In this document: in pieces, positions 59,689 to 64,000 of the stretch
How positions within the stretch are numbered: position 1 is the first letter of the stretch
How the letters are laid out: every line of letters starts with the position of its first letter
From: Dyella_B acidisoli
Lineage (GTDB): Bacteria > Pseudomonadota > Gammaproteobacteria > Xanthomonadales > Rhodanobacteraceae
Reading direction: 5' to 3'
Assembly (NCBI RefSeq): GCF_049532895.1
Contig: NZ_CP064031.1
Coordinates: 4,154,001-4,218,000, forward strand
Length of the DNA stretch: 64,000 nucleotides
Notes under the pieces: model-generated
The model's input: the letters and a program-made list of their open reading frames with translations, nothing else
The model's database searches: none
Told to the model about the DNA's origin: nothing
Position numbers and translations under genes: made by a program

Positions 59689-61943
59689 CACGGCGGCGCA
59701 TGCTACTCGCCTGCCTCGCGCTGATGGCCAGCAGTGTTTGCGCCGCTACCGATTCCAGTTTTCTGCTGACTGCCACCATGCAGGATCTTGGCACTTATTT
59801 TCCCGGCCAACTCGGCAACGGCTACATCTCCACCATGACCGCCCCACGCGGGACTGAAGGCAATCTCGCCTACATGATCGCTTTCATGGATTACGCAAAA
59901 GGCGACGTGTCACGCCCCGCGGCCATCCCCGGCTGGACCGGCATCGACTACAGCACCGGCGCATCGCACGCCGGTCAGTTCTGGCTGAATCAGGTCGACG
60001 TCGACGCCCATCACTTCAAGGACTACGCGCAGACGCTGGACATGTACAACGGCGTACTGACCACACAGTACAACTACATCGACGGCCACAAAACGACCGT
60101 GATCAAGGTGGAGACGTTCGTCAGCCAGGCATCGCCTCATCTTGCTGCGACGCAGTTTTCGATCACGCCGGATTTCGACGGCGAAGTGCAGCTTTCCTTC
60201 CAGCTCGATCAATGGGCGCCTCACCAGCCGCGATTCGCATTGGCAAAAATAGACGGCCCGCAGATGCAGGAAGCCGTGTTCGCCAACAACATGACGCTGC
60301 GGCCGATACCACCCGCAACACCGGATCGAGCGCCGTTGTGGTACCACGGCGACACGCATGTGCTGACCGCTGATGGCGATACTTCAGCACTCACGCTATG
60401 GCTGCGAGGCAAGGCTGAGCAGGGTGCCGGTATGGCGCAAGCCGTGGCGATCGCGCTGCCGAACGATGTCCAAGCCAGCCATGTCGAGCGCTACCGCAGC
60501 GACTATCGCCTGGCGCTGAACCTGCGCGTCGAGGTGCGCAAAGGTCGCACCTACACCTTCACCAAATACGTGGCGATGTCACGAGATGGCTGGGGTGGCG
60601 CTAATGCGAAGCAGAATCTGGCCCAGGCAACCGCCGCACGCGACAAAGGTTTCGATGCCTTGTTGGCAGAACACGAGAACGCCTGGCATAACTTGTGGCA
60701 GTCGGACATTGTGATCAACGGTGATCCCAAAGCGCAGCGGATGGTGCACTCCGATCTCTATTATCTGCTGTCGAACGTCGCACCTGACACGGCGTGGCCG
60801 ATCGGCGCTTGCGGCATGACACCGGGTTACACAGGACACATTTTCTGGGATAGCGATTCCTGGGTGTTCCCCGCATTGCTCTTGCTGCATTCTGATCGCG
60901 CAAAATCTCTGGTGATGTTCCGCGCCCGCACGCTCGATGAGGCCAAGCAGCGCGCCCATGAACGCAATCTGCGCGGCGCGATGTATCCATGGGAAGCCGA
61001 TCCGGACAATGGAAGCTCGCAAACACCCCATTTCGCCTGGGTGTTGGACGAACGCGAAATCCACGTCAACGCCGATATCGCGATCGCACAATGGCAGTAC
61101 TTCCTCGCCACGCACGATCGCGACTGGCTGGTCCAACATGGCTGGCCGGTCATTCGTGCCGTGGCCGACTTCTGGGCCAGTCGCGCCACCTACAATCCGA
61201 TCAAGCAACGCTACGACATCCTGCACGTCACGTCGGTGGACGAGGATTACAACGACGTGCCGAACGACACGTTTACCAATGCGGCCGCACGCAAGGCGCT
61301 TGAGATTGCCACGGATGCCGCAGCCGTCGTCGACGACAAGCCTGACCCGCACTGGGCGGAAGTGGCGAAAGGACTCTACCTGCCTTTCTCCAAGCAGGAA
61401 GGCCACTACCTGGATTTCGACGAGACCGTACCGCACGACATCGATTCATGGGGCGGCAGCGCACTGCCTCATCTGAGCCTTCCATCGGTGGACTTGTCCA
61501 TGAGCCAGGATCTGCGCAAGCGCAACTACGACTACGCCATCGCACCCATCAAGCAGTCACACCGCGAAGCCAACAGCATGGGCTATTTGCCGCTTTCCAT
61601 CACGGCCGCCACTGCCGGCTACGTGAAGGATGCAGACAAATGGTTCCAAAGCTACATCAGTGCTGACGTACTCAAGCCGCCCTTCAACGTGCGCACCGAA
61701 ACGGCCAGCAACAACACCGGCTATTTCATGACGTCCAGTGGTGGACTGCTGCAGAACATCCTTTACGGCTTTACCGGCTTGCGCATCGAGGATCAAGGGC
61801 TGGTGCAGGCCTATCCACCCATGCTGCCTGCACACTGGAAGAGCGTGACGATCAAGCACGTCACGTTTCGCGGCACGTCGATGGACATCACGTTACAGCG
61901 AGATGCCCACGGAAACGTAACCCTCACGCGCCATACTCTTTGA
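59685..61943 (+). CDS. Exported GH65-type glycosidase (second paralogue)
   Basis: This 752-aa paralogue of the 55616 product has a signal peptide (MTRRRMLLACLALMASSVCA). The same blocks recur: TYFPGQLGNGYISTMTAPRGTE, IFWDSDSWVFPALLLLHSDRA, GAMYPWEADP, EIHVNADIAIAQWQYF and VTSVDEDYNDVPNDTFTNAAARKALEI with Glu520. The start has a GGAGGAAA site and sits in a four-base overlap with the oxygenase-like gene. Two copies with somewhat different pocket sequence (SPDEAY against SVDEDY) suggest related but distinct linkage preferences. Confidence 0.85.
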   Translation: MTRRRMLLACLALMASSVCAATDSSFLLTATMQDLGTYFPGQLGNGYISTMTAPRGTEGNLAYMIAFMDYAKGDVSRPAAIPGWTGIDYSTGASHAGQFWLNQVDVDAHHFKDYAQTLDMYNGVLTTQYNYIDGHKTTVIKVETFVSQASPHLAATQFSITPDFDGEVQLSFQLDQWAPHQPRFALAKIDGPQMQEAVFANNMTLRPIPPATPDRAPLWYHGDTHVLTADGDTSALTLWLRGKAEQGAGMAQAVAIALPNDVQASHVERYRSDYRLALNLRVEVRKGRTYTFTKYVAMSRDGWGGANAKQNLAQATAARDKGFDALLAEHENAWHNLWQSDIVINGDPKAQRMVHSDLYYLLSNVAPDTAWPIGACGMTPGYTGHIFWDSDSWVFPALLLLHSDRAKSLVMFRARTLDEAKQRAHERNLRGAMYPWEADPDNGSSQTPHFAWVLDEREIHVNADIAIAQWQYFLATHDRDWLVQHGWPVIRAVADFWASRATYNPIKQRYDILHVTSVDEDYNDVPNDTFTNAAARKALEIATDAAAVVDDKPDPHWAEVAKGLYLPFSKQEGHYLDFDETVPHDIDSWGGSALPHLSLPSVDLSMSQDLRKRNYDYAIAPIKQSHREANSMGYLPLSITAATAGYVKDADKWFQSYISADVLKPPFNVRTETASNNTGYFMTSSGGLLQNILYGFTGLRIEDQGLVQAYPPMLPAHWKSVTIKHVTFRGTSMDITLQRDAHGNVTLTRHTL

Positions 61944-61995
61944 TTCGCAATACGCCATCAGCTAGCGATCGGTGGCTCTGAAATGGGGATTTCGC

Positions 61996-63720
61996 ATGAA
62001 CAACGAACTTGGCACTACTCCGCAAAGCCTAAATTCTCCTCACCGTCATTCCGGCGAAGCAAGAATTGGCATTGTAAGAACTGCTTACCTTTCATTGCTT
62101 CTAACCACGTTTGTCGCGACCGCCTCCGCCGCACAGCCCGATCCGGCCAAGACCCGCGACTACATCGACAAAGCCTGGAGCACGCTCACGCGTTCCCAGG
62201 ACGAGTGCAAGTCGTTGCTCGACCCGAAGATACGAACACGCCCCGTGCTCTATGTGCCGGCGCAGTTCACCGCGCCGCAGGATCTACTGCAGGCACAGAA
62301 ACGCTGCAATATCGATGTACACACGTTACCGCGCACCATCGAGCAACTCGGTGACGTCGACGCGACCAAGCTGCCTGTGCAAGGCCTGCTTTATCTACCG
62401 CATCCCTACGTGGTGCCCGGCGGTTTTTTCAATGAGATGTACGGCTGGGACAGCTACTTCATCCTGCTTGGCCTGGTGGCCGACCATCGCACCGAGCTGG
62501 CGCGCAGCATGGTCGACAACGCGCTGTTCGAGGTGCAGTACTACGGCGGCGTGTTGAACGCGAACCGCACTTACTACCTCAGCCGTTCACAGCCGCCGTT
62601 CCTCACCCGGATGATGGTGTCGGTGCTCAACGATCCGGCAGCTTTCCACAATGCGGACGAGAAGCGAGACTGGCTCGAAAAAGCCTATCCGCTCGCGGTG
62701 CGCAATCACGACATCTGGACGCGCCCGGAACATCTTGCCGGCAACACAGGATTGGCGCGCTATTACGATTTCGGCGCAGGCCCGGTGCTGGAGGCACAGA
62801 CCAGCGAATACTATCGCGGCGTGATCAAGTGGCTGCTCGCCCATCCGACCGAAAATCCTGGTTATCTACTCAAGGCCGGCGAGCATCCGGATGCAGCCGA
62901 ATCCGATCGCCTGAAGACGGAAAGTTGCGACGTGCAAGCATCCAAGGTGTGCGCCGGCAACTGGCTGGGCGGCTATCGCCTGACCGCCGACTACTACCAC
63001 GGCGATCGCGCCATGCGCGAATCGGGTTTCGACACCAATTTCCATTACGGCCCGTTTGGTGGCTCCACCCATCACTACGCGGATGTGAGCTTGAACAGCC
63101 TGCTCTATCGCTACGAGATGGATCTGCACGACTTTGCCCAGCAATTAGGCAAGACCGCCGATGCGGAACACTGGGCGCAGTCCGCCGCCGCGCGCAAAGA
63201 AGCGATGAACAAGTATCTGTGGCGCCCTGAGTTCGGCATGTATCGCGATTACGATGCCGTTGCCGGCAAGCCGTCCGACGCACCTTACCTCAGCACTTTC
63301 TATCCGCTATGGGCCAGTGCGGCTTCACCGCAACAGGCGGCCTCCGTGCGCGACAAGCTTTCCATCTTCGAACTGTCCGGCGGTCTTGCCATGGACAACA
63401 AGCCCAGCGGTGCGCAGTGGAATGCACCGTTCGGCTGGGCACCCACCAACTGGCTTGCTGTAGCCGGCTTGGATGCCTATGGCTTCCACGACGATGCACA
63501 CCGCATCGCCGGCAAGTTCAACGCCACGATCGATCGCAGCCTTGCCGCCGATGGCACGATCCGCGAGAAATACAACATGGCCAGCGGCAATGCCGATGTG
63601 AAAGTGAGCGCGGGCTACACCGCCAATGTGATCGGCTTCGGCTGGACCAACGGGGTGTATTTGATGATGGATGAAATTTTGAGCGGCACGAAATCGCCAA
63701 AATCCGCGAGTACGCCGTAA
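61996..63720 (+). CDS. GH37-like exported glycosidase (divergent trehalase family)
   Basis: This 574-aa protein has a signal peptide (hydrophobic TAYLSLLLTTFVATASA, cut before AQPD near residue 46). It has a GH37 (alpha/alpha)6 catalytic domain, with Asp346 in RESGFDTNF and Glu524 in REKYN in the expected acid and base positions. The family signatures are altered. PGGFFNEMYGWDSY (141-154) has Phe for Arg, and QWNAPFGWAP (474-483) has Asn for Asp. The second arginine region (RSQPP, about 197-201) is kept. The start at 61996 has a GGGG site. Residues 14-24 are encoded by a REP remnant. It closes the sugar locus. Trehalose as substrate is uncertain. Confidence 0.8.
   Translation: MNNELGTTPQSLNSPHRHSGEARIGIVRTAYLSLLLTTFVATASAAQPDPAKTRDYIDKAWSTLTRSQDECKSLLDPKIRTRPVLYVPAQFTAPQDLLQAQKRCNIDVHTLPRTIEQLGDVDATKLPVQGLLYLPHPYVVPGGFFNEMYGWDSYFILLGLVADHRTELARSMVDNALFEVQYYGGVLNANRTYYLSRSQPPFLTRMMVSVLNDPAAFHNADEKRDWLEKAYPLAVRNHDIWTRPEHLAGNTGLARYYDFGAGPVLEAQTSEYYRGVIKWLLAHPTENPGYLLKAGEHPDAAESDRLKTESCDVQASKVCAGNWLGGYRLTADYYHGDRAMRESGFDTNFHYGPFGGSTHHYADVSLNSLLYRYEMDLHDFAQQLGKTADAEHWAQSAAARKEAMNKYLWRPEFGMYRDYDAVAGKPSDAPYLSTFYPLWASAASPQQAASVRDKLSIFELSGGLAMDNKPSGAQWNAPFGWAPTNWLAVAGLDAYGFHDDAHRIAGKFNATIDRSLAADGTIREKYNMASGNADVKVSAGYTANVIGFGWTNGVYLMMDEILSGTKSPKSASTP
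62043..62070. repeat. REP half-copy inside a coding region
   Basis: CCGTCATTCCGGCGAAGC matches the first half of the REP consensus of this window, but the second half is lost. It lies within the leader region of the GH37-like gene and encodes part of its pre-signal segment. Confidence 0.6.
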
Positions 63721-63731
63721 CACGCCCCATA

Positions 63732-63817
63732 GCCGTCATTCCCGCGAACGCGGGAATCCATTTTTACGGGGTGCATCAGAGCAAGATGGATTCCTGCTTT
63801 CGCAGGAATGACGACGG
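63732..63817. repeat. REP-type inverted repeat pair
   Basis: Opposed copies at 63732-63760 (core ATTCCCGCGAACGCGGGAAT) and 63787-63817 (core ATTCCTGCTTTCGCAGGAAT) lie 12 bp after the GH37-like gene. The two halves differ more than at 4664-4746. Confidence 0.82.
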
Positions 63818-63872
63818 CGAGGGAGACTGTACTTTCATAGCAACCTACATCCATCGCGAGCAGGGAGGAATC

Positions 63873-64000
63873 ATGTACGCACCACGTCTTCTATGCCTTG
63901 CAGCCATCGCACTATTCGGTTCGGCAGTTTCTGCGCAAGACACCGCACCAACTATCAAACCCGACGCCACCATCACCTCTCCCGCTGTCAGTATCCCCTA
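63873..64000 (+). CDS. Secreted protein, N-terminal part only
   Basis: The gene starts at 63873 behind a GGGAGG site and runs off the window with 42 codons visible. The N-terminus is a signal peptide (MYAPRLLCLAAIALFGSAVSAQD). What follows (TAPTIKPDATITSP) is low complexity. Family cannot be assigned. Confidence 0.7.
   Translation, partial: MYAPRLLCLAAIALFGSAVSAQDTAPTIKPDATITSPAVSIP

Overview
The window is about 62% GC chromosomal DNA from a gammaproteobacterium. It is most likely a Xanthomonadales member of the Rhodanobacteraceae type (Dyella, Rhodanobacter or Luteibacter). The reasons are the gene orders ruvA-ruvC-yebC-aspS-fmdB, clpB-pgeF-rluD / bamD and sucD-sucC / pilS, the abundance of TonB-dependent receptors, and scattered REP-type palindromes. 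This placement is an inference from gene order and style; no database search was possible. No tRNA, rRNA, transposase, prophage or CRISPR array was seen.

Layout. (1) 1-5084: housekeeping genes on the minus strand (Holliday junction proteins, YebC, a small hydrolase, aspartyl-tRNA synthetase, an FmdB zinc ribbon). (2) 5172-13965: a nine-gene late-stage cobalamin cassette on the minus strand (cobO, cobB, cbiB, cobD, cobQ, cobU, cobT, cobC, cobS), headed by a cobalamin riboswitch and split by a repeat-filled gap. A TonB receptor diverges from it. (3) 16911-21277: a papain-like protease, a Tat-exported phospholipase C and a polytopic membrane protein. (4) 21306-21858: a 553-bp nested palindrome. 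(5) 21853-29565: a divergent C-P lyase locus, phnF-DUF1045-phnN facing phnGHIJKLM, with a perfect palindrome between them. It is followed by a TonB receptor and a TPR-sulfotransferase. (6) 34873-44143: housekeeping genes (clpB with a heat-shock-type promoter, pgeF, rluD, bamD, nadE, sucD, sucC). (7) 44263-47151: a cruciform repeat, a PilS-like kinase without PilR next to it, and a HigBA module. (8) 47166-63720: a carbohydrate locus.

The carbohydrate locus has a LacI regulator divergent from a GH65 phosphorylase/beta-phosphoglucomutase fusion, across a perfect 36-bp palindrome. Then come a TonB receptor, an MFS transporter, two paralogous exported GH65-type enzymes flanking a TPR/2-oxoglutarate oxygenase-like protein, and an exported GH37-like enzyme with altered substrate-binding signatures. 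Together they read as a complete path for one alpha-glucosidic substrate: outer-membrane capture, periplasmic hydrolysis, inner-membrane uptake, cytoplasmic phosphorolysis, and conversion of beta-glucose 1-phosphate to glucose 6-phosphate.

The best candidates for undescribed biology are this carbohydrate locus, with its twin GH65 enzymes and oxygenase-like partner; the two TPR-fused modifying enzymes, each close to a TonB receptor; the C-P lyase locus that has no recognisable PhnCDE transporter or PhnP nearby; and the large palindromic elements at 21306-21858 and 44263-44551.
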